From a virus: DNA of 24,831 nucleotides. Position numbers and translations under genes: made by a program. Shown here piece after piece: positions 15,333 to 23,724 of the stretch. The notes under the pieces were generated by a model. That model was not told where the DNA came from. It saw only the letters and a program-made list of their open reading frames with translations, and did no database searches. Each line of letters starts with the position of its first letter. The first letter of the stretch is position 1. The stretch is from positions 1 through 24,831 of the IMG/VR virus record IMGVR_UViG_3300010883_000435. The stretch is one strand, 5' to 3'.

Positions 15333-17147
15333 AGCCTCTCTTTCTTTCAATTCTTCTTGCTCTCGGTCTAGCTTAGATTTTGAATCATTATCACCACCGG
15401 TTAACTGGTTCAATAATTCATCAAAAGTGTCAAATACTCCTAGTACCATACTCTTTAAAGTGTTTCCCTTCTTCCCTTTTGCTTTTTGGCTGTCCTTAAT
15501 ATCTTGCTCTATATCTAGATCGGCTCTAGCATCTGGAGCTTGTCTACTAATAGCATCTTCTATTTGCTTCTGATCCCGGGATCCCCACCGTTGATATTTT
15601 AATAGCGAGTGGAGTTTTGATGTGGACATTTTATCTAGGTCACCACTAGTGAAAGGTAATGTATTATCCGGTCTAGAAGGGATATTTTTGACAGCATGAT
15701 CACTATCCATTGCGCCTAATATTTCTGACTCTTCACTGATTTCGGCAGAAGGTGAATCATCTAATATCTTACAAAAATCCGGGAACATTTTTCGCATTAC
15801 ATACTTCATGCCGGATCCGCCCCATTTGTTACCTACCTTTTTCCACCACTTTCGAGCTGTTCTGAGTATTCCGTCTTTCATCCCGGTCCAAAAACTTTTC
15901 TGCTTCGGGGCTTTTACAGGTTCTTTTGCTTCATCAGTATCAAAGAGAGATATCATTACCTGGAGACCGGCGGCAATGGCTGTACCCATCCATGGGAAGG
16001 AAACTGCGATAGCTCCGGCGACCTGAGTCAATCCTAGCACCCAATTCCCTTTTGAAAACGACCCTACAGCTTCCGCGCCCCATATAAAGGAGCCAATTAT
16101 TGGTAATAACCTCAAGACAGGTGACAAGAATTTATATATAGGCATGGCTAAATCATCAATTAAATTCCAGCCTTTTCCTTGCTTTGGTTCGTCACCTTCA
16201 CCTTTTATAATTCCAATTAATAATTGAACCCCAATATTCGCTAGGGTGCCAAACGCAGGAAAATTAACAGCAAGACCACCCACAAGACTTAACAACCCAA
16301 CAGAAAATCCCTTAATACCTCCTTGTTCGAATGCGGTGATGGCTTCAGAAAACCATACAAATGAACCTATAATAGGTATTAACTTTATAATTGGAGCCAA
16401 AAAGTCCCACATCGGCTTTCCAATATTTTCCCATATATCAAATCCTTTGCTTTCTTTTGCTTCTTCACCTTCTCCTTCACCCTCTAAAAAGGCAACGAAC
16501 ATATCTATACCCCACGATATCATCCCGGCGAATGGACCTAAAACCGCCCAGCCAACTGTATTTACTAGTCCACTAAAAACATGACCAAGGGCGATCCCCC
16601 ATTTACCTGTCTTAAAAGCCTGGTATGCATCTACAAAACTGATTATACCACCGACTATAGGAATCCGCCGGAGGTCTAAAGTATTTAGCAGTAGATCCAT
16701 TATCTTACCAAAGCCTCCGGAGCCAAGATCACCTAAAAACTCCGCGATTCCGTCTTTAAATGATAAGAATCCAGTAACAAGAGCAGCTAAACCACCTAAT
16801 AGTATTAACATCCCCGGGCTGAATATTTTTTCTAGCCATCCCTTACCTTTTTTCTCTTCTTTTTTAAGCCAGCCATCTTTATCTCGGGTTTCTTCTTGTC
16901 GTGCCTTCAGAGCTGTAGGTGAATAACCGGCTATAGTGATTTCCGGGGTTTTTTTAACAACTTCTGTAGGTTTACCGGTTGTTTTCGCAGTTGGTACCAC
17001 TCGTTCCATCTTTCTACGTGCTTCATCAGATGTATCCCCAACAGATACAGGTGTTTTAGATGATTCCAACCGGTCTAGCTTAAGACCTTCGACTAATTCC
17101 CGTAAGGTTACTATTAACTCGTTAATTTGTTCTTCACTAGCTGCCAT
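15330..17147 (-). CDS. 29: Tail tape measure protein (gp29 equivalent), possibly extended to 15144 by amber readthrough
   Basis: This protein sets tail length and is ejected through the tube. Residues 1-110 are charged and partly coiled-coil, followed by a hydrophobic segment (about 111-130). Then come three consecutive, visibly related modules of about 90 residues (about 146-228, 236-320, 326-410), each with a helix, a turn such as IPIIGSFVWFSEAI, a Gly-rich hydrophobic run and an acidic end (LEGEGEG, IKGEGDE, LFDTDEA). Residues 420-605 are polar and helical. At 605 residues it is close to T4 gp29 (590), predicting a tail of similar length. It follows two chaperone-like genes, as in T4. The frame ends at TAG (15330-15332), but 61 further in-frame codons follow. 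Confidence 0.88.
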   Translation of the reverse strand: MAASEEQINELIVTLRELVEGLKLDRLESSKTPVSVGDTSDEARRKMERVVPTAKTTGKPTEVVKKTPEITIAGYSPTALKARQEETRDKDGWLKKEEKKGKGWLEKIFSPGMLILLGGLAALVTGFLSFKDGIAEFLGDLGSGGFGKIMDLLLNTLDLRRIPIVGGIISFVDAYQAFKTGKWGIALGHVFSGLVNTVGWAVLGPFAGMISWGIDMFVAFLEGEGEGEEAKESKGFDIWENIGKPMWDFLAPIIKLIPIIGSFVWFSEAITAFEQGGIKGFSVGLLSLVGGLAVNFPAFGTLANIGVQLLIGIIKGEGDEPKQGKGWNLIDDLAMPIYKFLSPVLRLLPIIGSFIWGAEAVGSFSKGNWVLGLTQVAGAIAVSFPWMGTAIAAGLQVMISLFDTDEAKEPVKAPKQKSFWTGMKDGILRTARKWWKKVGNKWGGSGMKYVMRKMFPDFCKILDDSPSAEISEESEILGAMDSDHAVKNIPSRPDNTLPFTSGDLDKMSTSKLHSLLKYQRWGSRDQKQIEDAISRQAPDARADLDIEQDIKDSQKAKGKKGNTLKSMVLGVFDTFDELLNQLTGGDNDSKSKLDREQEELKEREA

Positions 17148-17172
17148 AATAAGTATTTATAAATACTTATTA
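17147..17172. promoter_or_regulatory. Perfect 26-bp palindrome at a stop/start junction
   Basis: Each half is TAATAAGTATTTA or its reverse complement, with no central gap. It contains TATAAATA on both strands, includes the TAA stop of the upstream chaperone-like gene at one end, and abuts the tape-measure ATG (17145-17147) at the other. It may act as a bidirectional late-promoter core, a dimer-binding site, or an RNA hairpin that limits translation. Confidence 0.75.
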
Positions 17173-17955
17173 GCTGGTAAAGAAAGCTGCGTCAAGTCCG
17201 ACCTCTAAATCTTGACCTTCATGTTTAATCTTAATAAAATTATCTTCATAATCCTTTAATTTTTGAATAAAATTAACAATCTCATTGCTCAAGACCATAG
17301 GTAGTGATTCAACTGTATCTAGACACTGTCTAATAGTAATATTACTAAAATCAATTACATTACCATTAAATTCTATAGTAGTAATGTATTTTACTAGTTC
17401 ATAAACAAACAAATCACCAATAGAATTAAGCGCGTCCATGCTTGTTTTAATTGTTTTGCTTGTTGTTTTGCTAGCGGTCTTATTTATCTTAATATCGGTA
17501 ACCATTGTTGGAGCATGTAGATTAGCGACAATACCGCCTTTTTCTACTCTACCGGTTAATAATTCACTATTAAACGTATATGTATTAAACTTGTCGATAT
17601 GAGAGGTTAAATCGACATTAAATGTAACTTCTCTTGGTGTTATGTCTACTTTAGGTCCCATAGCTTGTACTCTGAGTGCTATTAAAAGAGATGCTCTATC
17701 AATAGCATAAAAGTCGACCGGTTCAGAACTATTTTCAATGATAATATTGTTAGCAGTATTTGTAAATGTAATATTTGTTAATGCTGGGTCGATTGCACTA
17801 CGTATAATAGCTTTTTGTTGCTTTACATTTAAAGGCTTGAATGTGATTTCTTTATTTTGAGTAGGCACAAACGCTTTAATTGATTTACTTTCATTTAATT
17901 GTTGTAAATCTTTAAGTAACGTACTATAGTCCGGTTTTTCTTGTTTTTCTGTCAT
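17170..17955 (-). CDS. Tail assembly chaperone-like protein, gp26/gp51 family
   Basis: The 261-residue protein shows the pattern of the T4 baseplate-protein family that includes gp26 and gp51 (Pfam T4_baseplate): KAFVPTQNKEITFKPLNVKQ QKAIIRSA near residues 28-55, then DRASLLIALRVQAMGPKVDI at about 85-104, then paired strands and a helical C-terminal half. In T4 these genes lie directly before the tape-measure gene and are needed for hub assembly, probably by holding the tape measure in solution. Here it is the second of two such genes and lies 22 nt before the tape measure. A TAAGTA element lies 11 nt before its ATG. Choosing between gp26 and gp51 from sequence alone is not possible. Confidence 0.65.
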   Translation of the reverse strand: MTEKQEKPDYSTLLKDLQQLNESKSIKAFVPTQNKEITFKPLNVKQQKAIIRSAIDPALTNITFTNTANNIIIENSSEPVDFYAIDRASLLIALRVQAMGPKVDITPREVTFNVDLTSHIDKFNTYTFNSELLTGRVEKGGIVANLHAPTMVTDIKINKTASKTTSKTIKTSMDALNSIGDLFVYELVKYITTIEFNGNVIDFSNITIRQCLDTVESLPMVLSNEIVNFIQKLKDYEDNFIKIKHEGQDLEVGLDAAFFTS

Positions 17956-17980
17956 CTGTTTAATAGTACTTACCTGTACT

Positions 17981-18910
17981 TTATATATTATCTACTTGTG
18001 ATCCCATATGATCCGGGAGAGATGGACCATGGCCCTTCCCGGAACGCTGTTTACGACTTTGATTTTCCTTTTCCACCTCATCTCTTTTAAATTTTATATA
18101 AACATTAGCTTCAGCAGGAGTTAAACTCTCAATATACCTAGAATCCATTCCTACTTTAGATGTTAATGTATATATTAACTCGTAGTGTGTTGATAAACTA
18201 CCGGAATAGGTCATTCTTACAAAATCAAACATGCTGTTATCATATAACCCTAAACGATGAATGCGCTCTTCGCTATCTTTATCATGAGGACTCTTATCTG
18301 ATAAAATAATAAAGTCTTCAAACTTACTTTGTGTCTCATTCGCGTATTCAACAGCTGTCATAAAGGTATTACCAGGTAAAATATCAATGATTGTTCGCCT
18401 TTCAACCGTATTAAGCCGTGTTAGGTCATACTCTTGCTCGTTAACTTTAATAAAACTAATACAATCGACAATAATATCGATCATTGAATCTGACAATGTG
18501 TATAAATTATAAGGTATTGTTAATTTTATTGATATATCGTCATCGATTTCTATGTATTGATTACTCTTATATGTCAAATCAGTTGCTAGTTGTAGTATAT
18601 TATTCAAGTCAATCGAATTACTGTATTCTTTTCCGGTTATTTCGCATTTCATCCGGAGATCTAAGGTAGGGGCGAGGCAGACAATTCTTAATGTTAATAA
18701 TATACAAAACTTATCAATTTTATTAAGCAAAGTAACGTCGATTTCATTGTTCAGTTCACCTATTATATATAAAAAGTAATTATGTAGCCCTTCCATATCA
18801 TTATTCTGAACATATTTGAGTACATTTTTATGCATCCGGTTGGTAAATTGACCAAAATCGACAGTTTTTTGTATACTAGGAATATATATTCCGAATTTAA
18901 AATCACGCAT
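17981..18910 (-). CDS. Tail assembly chaperone-like protein, gp26/gp51 family (first of two)
   Basis: I chose the ATG at 18910 (309 residues); the codon before it is GTG and could give one more residue. The protein shares its plan with the next gene: a short N-terminal segment FGIYIPSIQKTVDFGQFTNR, a helix with LHNYFLYIIGELN, then DKFCILLTLRIVCLAPTLDL at about 68-87, followed by a strand region with CEITGKEYSNSIDLNNIL. That order matches the T4 gp26/gp51 family. The C-terminal 40 residues are Lys/Arg/Ser-rich and probably disordered. The gene is separated from its partner by 25 nt with no sign of the programmed frameshift seen in lambda-type chaperones. No ribosome-binding site is obvious. 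Confidence 0.62.
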   Translation of the reverse strand: MRDFKFGIYIPSIQKTVDFGQFTNRMHKNVLKYVQNNDMEGLHNYFLYIIGELNNEIDVTLLNKIDKFCILLTLRIVCLAPTLDLRMKCEITGKEYSNSIDLNNILQLATDLTYKSNQYIEIDDDISIKLTIPYNLYTLSDSMIDIIVDCISFIKVNEQEYDLTRLNTVERRTIIDILPGNTFMTAVEYANETQSKFEDFIILSDKSPHDKDSEERIHRLGLYDNSMFDFVRMTYSGSLSTHYELIYTLTSKVGMDSRYIESLTPAEANVYIKFKRDEVEKENQSRKQRSGKGHGPSLPDHMGSQVDNI

Positions 18911-18924
18911 CACTATTTTTGTAA

Positions 18925-20001
18925 TTATGTCCGGTTTTTCAGAAGTTGGTCACCGAATTTCCTGCCGGAGAATGAGTTACTCTTTCCACGTTGCTTACTA
19001 CTCGCGATTCCTCTGGACTGACTCTTTAATGCTCCACCGTGGGAAGAAGCAGCATTCCGGGCGCTATCAACTTGCGCTTGGGCTGAGTTCCCCTTTCCAA
19101 ATAAACCCAATTGCTGACCAGCGTTAAATATATTAAATGCCTGACCTAGAGAGAACTTCTTAATAATTGAATCGAGTGGGATATAAGGAAGACCCTCAAC
19201 ACTGTAATGGCTATATAGCCATTGAGTATCGTATGTTTGTATAGCGGTCCCATCATATGGTAAATTTGAATTAGATATTGACATTGGAACACAATTATAA
19301 TACCTCCACATTTTTCTAGTGACTGCTGAGCGCTTTTGAAATGTTTTACCTAATTGAATTACCGTAATATTAGTTTTAATATTTAAAGGTGACCTACTAG
19401 TGGGACTATCCCCGGGGCGAGCTACCATACCTAGGTGTGAATTTAATAAAATCCATGGCCGTATAACAAAATCAGCAAATGACGTGTTTGTTTCTAAGAA
19501 TGTCACTGTTAATGGCTGTAAATCAGCTCTATTATCTGTATATAGTGTACCTAAAAAGCCCCGATTTTTAGTAGGCTTAGCATATGCCATTGAAACTGCT
19601 TCTCCTGGTATATTTACACCTTGCGCGAATACACATCCTGCTACACGTTGATATATGGGATTCGTAAGAACCGTCGCGTTTCTCTCTATATTCCAACCCT
19701 TCTTTTCACCGTCTGTATGTTCTAATTGTTGCAACAGATCAGTATATAAGGGTACCGGGAAATGGTCAATTAAGACTAGCCACTGAAATTGGTTAGGTAT
19801 ACTACCACTCCACGTTTCTAGTACTCGTAAAAAATGATCTCTGTAGCTGATCAATGGCCAGAGAGGTACATTTGTACCGAATATATCAATACCGGCAGCA
19901 CCAGGGTTTCTAAGTATAGATTTAGCGCCATCTTTTAGGACATCGACTGGACTGCGGCCTTTAGTTACCGAATCTACTAAACCGGACATAAATTTACCCA
20001 T
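18925..20001 (-). CDS. 54: Baseplate tail-tube initiator, gp54-like
   Basis: The 358-residue protein is best matched to T4 gp54 (320 residues), the tube-like protein on which gp19 polymerises. The segment YYNCVPMSISNSNLPYDGTA followed by IQTYDTQWLYSHY (about residues 233-265) corresponds in order and spacing to the gp54 segment with CIPISVSAPELSYDGDN and its final strands. Upstream are FQWLVLIDHFPVPLY, NIPGEAVSMAYAKPTKNRGF and LQPLTVTFLETNTSFADFVI, typical of the tube fold. The C-terminal 75 residues are Ser/Gly/Lys-rich and probably disordered. It starts directly after TTAAGTATTTAT with no Shine-Dalgarno site. Position next to the major tube gene supports the role. Confidence 0.75.
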   Translation of the reverse strand: MGKFMSGLVDSVTKGRSPVDVLKDGAKSILRNPGAAGIDIFGTNVPLWPLISYRDHFLRVLETWSGSIPNQFQWLVLIDHFPVPLYTDLLQQLEHTDGEKKGWNIERNATVLTNPIYQRVAGCVFAQGVNIPGEAVSMAYAKPTKNRGFLGTLYTDNRADLQPLTVTFLETNTSFADFVIRPWILLNSHLGMVARPGDSPTSRSPLNIKTNITVIQLGKTFQKRSAVTRKMWRYYNCVPMSISNSNLPYDGTAIQTYDTQWLYSHYSVEGLPYIPLDSIIKKFSLGQAFNIFNAGQQLGLFGKGNSAQAQVDSARNAASSHGGALKSQSRGIASSKQRGKSNSFSGRKFGDQLLKNRT

Positions 20002-20013
20002 ATAAATACTTAA
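20002..20013 (-). promoter_or_regulatory. Start-proximal element TTAAGTATTTAT before the gp54-like gene
   Basis: The 12-mer directly abuts the ATG, with no Shine-Dalgarno sequence nearby. Its complement, together with the first base of the start codon, reads TATAAATACTTAA. It is one of six close copies, each next to a start codon in this window. Confidence 0.6.
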
Positions 20014-20045
20014 TAGAGGGGTCTAATTATTAAACGGAACTAATA

Positions 20046-20594
20046 TTACTTTTCTGGTGTAACTCTTTTCCAGAAGTGGTAATTTAACGTTACCGAGAAA
20101 CCAATAGCGGCACCAGAACCAGAAATATCATATGTTAAGTCACCGACTGTAGTTGGAAATGCACCTACTAATTGATAATGTGCTACTGCATCTAATTGTG
20201 AATTAAGTTGTAACAGATCGACTGTAGATGTAGCTTTAGGTACAAAATAGTTACCGGAACTGAATTCGTCATCAAAAATATCAAAACTCCACTTTTCGAA
20301 TAACTGTCTTATCTTAGAACTATTGTCACAATGAAGATCAATAGTATATTCTCCTGGGTATGATACAGCTCCAGGTACTTTAAATGCTAGTCCCATATAG
20401 GAGACATCGGAGCTAGCTATAGTACGTGCTGGTATAGTACCTCCCTTAGCATATACTAAGTCATCTTCAGTAATAACAATGTCACTACCATCTCCTGGTT
20501 GAATACTGAGAATTCTGAACTGAAAATCACGAGAAAAGTCGCGTTCTTGCGCTACTCTGTAAAAGTCGGATATTGTCTGTTTTACATCTGGCAT
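20046..20594 (-). CDS. 19: Major tail tube protein, gp19-like
   Basis: This 182-residue protein (T4 gp19, 163 residues) is a clear gp19 homologue of the type found in many environmental T4-like phages. Family landmarks: FSRDFQFRILSIQPGDGSDI at the N-terminus, KGGTIPARTIASSDVSYMGL (about residues 50-69), AFKVPGAVSYPGEYTIDLHC with DNSSKIRQLFEKWS, and the C-terminal end QLVGAFPTTVGDLTYDISGS followed by VTLNYHFWKRV. Stacked hexamers form the DNA channel. It follows the sheath stop by 14 nt, a gap filled by GACTAAGTAATTAT, a variant of the start-proximal element. Confidence 0.9.
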   Translation of the reverse strand: MPDVKQTISDFYRVAQERDFSRDFQFRILSIQPGDGSDIVITEDDLVYAKGGTIPARTIASSDVSYMGLAFKVPGAVSYPGEYTIDLHCDNSSKIRQLFEKWSFDIFDDEFSSGNYFVPKATSTVDLLQLNSQLDAVAHYQLVGAFPTTVGDLTYDISGSGAAIGFSVTLNYHFWKRVTPEK

Positions 20595-20608
20595 ATAATT
20601 ACTTAGTC

Positions 20609-23600
20609 TTATGATACAATTTCACTAAAGTCTTGACCGGTTCTTGTTGCATAGAAGTTAACTAATATAAATTCGGCAGCTCTCACCGGTTTAATATATA
20701 TATCAACAACTAATTCATTCTGATCGATAACGTCTGGTGTATTATTACGCTCATCACATATGAGTAAATAATCATACATTCCGTCTGTGTTTTTAGCATT
20801 CTCAAAAATAGGTGTCAATACATTAACTACTTGAGTTCGTGTAAACAACGTATTCGGCTCAAAAACAAAATACTTAACAGTAGCTCTTACAGCTTTTTCA
20901 AGATATAAGAACAACCGCCTAACATTAATTCTATCAAATGCACTAGGCTTTTTCTGAAATGTCTTTTGACCAAATATTACAAATCCATCATTTGGAAAAT
21001 TAGCTACAGGATTGAGACTAATCTTATATAATTGATCCCGGTGCTTTTGCCTTGGATATAATGCTATATCTGAAACTCCAGATAATAAACCTCTAGTAAA
21101 TCCAGCTGGGGCATACCATGGATAAAAATTAGAATCTGTATTCGCCATGGCTGCAGCTGCAAAACCACTAAATGGTGCCCAAACTCCGCGATTTAATACA
21201 CCATCAAATACACGTGCCCAATTTGCGTATGTGCATGCAAAGCTTGTATTTACATTACCAAAGACGTGTCGATTAGGCCAGTAAATATGTTGAGAAAAGT
21301 TTTTCTTTGATGTTGGATTCGCTGGGTCGGTTTGTTCTAGTGTTTTACTGTTTCTACCTTGGACATAAATATATCTAAGACCATCAGCGACATATAATAA
21401 ATCTTTCCGTTTATTCTGCGCGAAGTCGACAAATGCGTCATTAACATACCTATAATTTGAAACTACATCAGGTGGAGTGTTTAATACCTGGGTGGCTGAT
21501 AGTGCATCAATATTTACCGATACCTCATCATCGAATCCTGGAGCTGTACCTCCTTTAGTTCCAGCGTAAATTGTACCTAACCCGGCCTCCGGTACTATAT
21601 CAATAGGATATAGTTCCCAATTATCAACTAATTCAAAAACTCTTTCTAGCTTTGTAGGTATAGAACCCACAACTCGGGTCGTGATGTCAGTTTTCTGAAA
21701 AGTTCCGGATGGATATATATTTTCACCGTGAGCTTTTGCATCTAATGAACATATCATTGCAGATGTTTCGGCTTGTTCTGTTGTATCAACGTATTTTATA
21801 GACTTATCACTACATGAGGCGTCTGAACCACCGGCTAAGGTCAATGCTCCCGCGAGGCCATTAGCAGGAAATGCGCTGACTTCGGCGGTAGCAGTGCCGT
21901 TTGAGACAATGTCCCCGGTTCCCAACGCGTTAGTGGTGGATTCTACGACAGATACTATAGTGGCGGCTACGCCATCAACGCCACCATTCGCTCCGGCTAA
22001 AGTAATCCCATTTCCAAGCAATCCGGGAGTGGCTGCAGAAAACGTGATTGCTGGGCCGCGGACTTTTGACTCTCCTCCAGATAGCTTAGATTGTGCTGTA
22101 GTTGGAGCTGCGTAACCATTAACAGTTAGCCCTACAGTTGAAGGAGCAACAGCTGCTCCACTTTGAAATACTTGAATTGCTGTATCACCACCAGTGCCGT
22201 ACTTAATTTGGTTAATCGTTACCGTAGGCCCGGTAGAGGATGAGGTCCAATTTGTCGTATCCAACGCAATGTGAGCACTCATGTTCGTAGCGTCATCGTC
22301 GGTATTTCCACCATACGAGTAGGATCCGGCGGTTCCTCCGGCAACTGAGCCGGTGAAGTCGGTCACGGTGCCGGTGGCATTAGTAAGAGAATCAGCCAAC
22401 GGTGTCAATTTAAGTGTTACATCACTCGCAATTAACAGAGCATGGTCAGTAACTTCAACAGTACCTGTAGATTGTACCCATGTACCAGTTTGAGTCCACC
22501 AGTCATATGAAGCTGCGACGGCGCCGACTGTTGTTACAGCAGCTTGCTTTACACGGACGCGTTTTTCTGGGATGGCGTTTTCTTGATCGAACCAATTCCC
22601 ACTATGTTTACTAATATATGGATTAACAAAACATCTAATATTTGTAGAACTAGACGCTATATCTTCAATAAACATTGATTGAGCTGGGCCACCGTCAGGT
22701 GTAAAATGTTCTCGATATGAATTTAGTGATCCAACATATGATTCAACTAAAATGTAGTCTAGTTTCGTTGTATCGGGCTCTAAAACTGATCTTCTTATCT
22801 TAAATACACCAACTGCTATTGTATCACTAAATTCTGGTGTACTAATATCATATTGAGACAAATTCTCCATGATTTCACTAACTGTATTATCTCTAGTATA
22901 TTGTATACCGCCGGCGGTGATGGGTGAATGTAATGTAAATGCCAACCGGCTTAAAGGAACAGTCACATAATTTGTTCCGATCGTATTAGCTGGATTTAAT
23001 GACTTTAAATTGAGAATAGAGTCAAAATTAGTCGCTGGATTCAGATTGGTATTATCTGAAATACCAACATAAAACCCTTCAAATTTTTCATTAATAACAT
23101 TTTTTCTGGTATTAACAATAATCATACCCGCTTTGCCCCATGTCTGTGCATCGCTAGTTGATGTACCAGTTAAAAAGTTACTGACTGTTGGGTCATCTTG
23201 CCAATCTAAGTGACCTTGTGTCAAAAGTTGGTACTGCTCTTCAGTCAGCTGAACATTACTAGGTTCTCCAAACCAGTAACCTCCAGTTGAAGCAGATAAG
23301 CTAATTCCACCGGTGACCGTTCCAGTTGTTCTTTCTGGTTGAACGTAAACTGGATACACTAGTGCACTGTAACCGGTCGCGACGTTGTCACCTGCAGCCG
23401 CTCCATATGGCAATCTAGTTACTAGGACATTACCTGGGCTTGATTTGGCGGCCCGCACAGTGTGATAAAAATACCTCTCAGCAGCATTAGTTGGTAGTCC
23501 GTATATCTGTTCGAACTCACTTAAACTCGCGATTTCTAGGACTTCATCTGTGGGTCTTTTTTGGGCAAAACCCGATATAAAAATATTTGTTCCGACAGGT

Positions 23601-23668
23601 AATGCTGGTCGAAGTGATAAATCAACTTCTTTAATTTCAACGCCTGGACTTTGTATTGTACGTGCCAT
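20609..23668 (-). CDS. 18: Tail sheath protein, gp18-like, with a large inserted domain
   Basis: The 1019-residue contractile sheath subunit is far longer than T4 gp18 (659). Ends are canonical: ARTIQSPGVEIKEVDLSLRP at the N-terminus and, at the C-terminus, RINVRRLFLYLEKAVRATVK, FVFEPNTLFTRTQVVNVLTP and the final strand region VVDIYIKPVRAAEFILVNFY, which builds the inter-subunit mesh. An insert of about 245 residues (about 376-620, window about 21811-22543) is Gly/Ala/Thr/Ser-rich, poor in charged residues, and locally much richer in GC. It carries the GNGITLAG ... ALTLAGGSD pattern seen in surface modules of phage structural proteins. A late-type TATAAATA lies 17 nt before the start, with GAGAT nearer the ATG. 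Confidence 0.92.
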   Translation of the reverse strand: MARTIQSPGVEIKEVDLSLRPALPVGTNIFISGFAQKRPTDEVLEIASLSEFEQIYGLPTNAAERYFYHTVRAAKSSPGNVLVTRLPYGAAAGDNVATGYSALVYPVYVQPERTTGTVTGGISLSASTGGYWFGEPSNVQLTEEQYQLLTQGHLDWQDDPTVSNFLTGTSTSDAQTWGKAGMIIVNTRKNVINEKFEGFYVGISDNTNLNPATNFDSILNLKSLNPANTIGTNYVTVPLSRLAFTLHSPITAGGIQYTRDNTVSEIMENLSQYDISTPEFSDTIAVGVFKIRRSVLEPDTTKLDYILVESYVGSLNSYREHFTPDGGPAQSMFIEDIASSSTNIRCFVNPYISKHSGNWFDQENAIPEKRVRVKQAAVTTVGAVAASYDWWTQTGTWVQSTGTVEVTDHALLIASDVTLKLTPLADSLTNATGTVTDFTGSVAGGTAGSYSYGGNTDDDATNMSAHIALDTTNWTSSSTGPTVTINQIKYGTGGDTAIQVFQSGAAVAPSTVGLTVNGYAAPTTAQSKLSGGESKVRGPAITFSAATPGLLGNGITLAGANGGVDGVAATIVSVVESTTNALGTGDIVSNGTATAEVSAFPANGLAGALTLAGGSDASCSDKSIKYVDTTEQAETSAMICSLDAKAHGENIYPSGTFQKTDITTRVVGSIPTKLERVFELVDNWELYPIDIVPEAGLGTIYAGTKGGTAPGFDDEVSVNIDALSATQVLNTPPDVVSNYRYVNDAFVDFAQNKRKDLLYVADGLRYIYVQGRNSKTLEQTDPANPTSKKNFSQHIYWPNRHVFGNVNTSFACTYANWARVFDGVLNRGVWAPFSGFAAAAMANTDSNFYPWYAPAGFTRGLLSGVSDIALYPRQKHRDQLYKISLNPVANFPNDGFVIFGQKTFQKKPSAFDRINVRRLFLYLEKAVRATVKYFVFEPNTLFTRTQVVNVLTPIFENAKNTDGMYDYLLICDERNNTPDVIDQNELVVDIYIKPVRAAEFILVNFYATRTGQDFSEIVS

Positions 23669-23685
23669 AATTTATGATCTCTTTC

Positions 23686-23693
23686 TATTTATA
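23686..23693 (-). promoter_or_regulatory. T4-type late promoter motif TATAAATA upstream of the sheath gene
   Basis: The octamer reads TATAAATA on the minus strand in the 56-nt gap before the sheath ATG, with 17 nt between octamer and start. AAAGAGAT in that interval could serve as the ribosome-binding site. Here the motif points toward the gene it precedes, as in T4, unlike the start-proximal elements elsewhere. Confidence 0.6.
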
Positions 23694-23724
23694 TTTATTG
23701 TTATTCGGATAGATTTATTGATTC

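Noticed and set aside
17956-17980. Possible programmed frameshift between the two chaperone-like genes, as in lambda G/GT.
   Set aside because: The genes are separated by a 25-nt gap, the second has its own ATG, and no slippery heptamer is evident at the junction.
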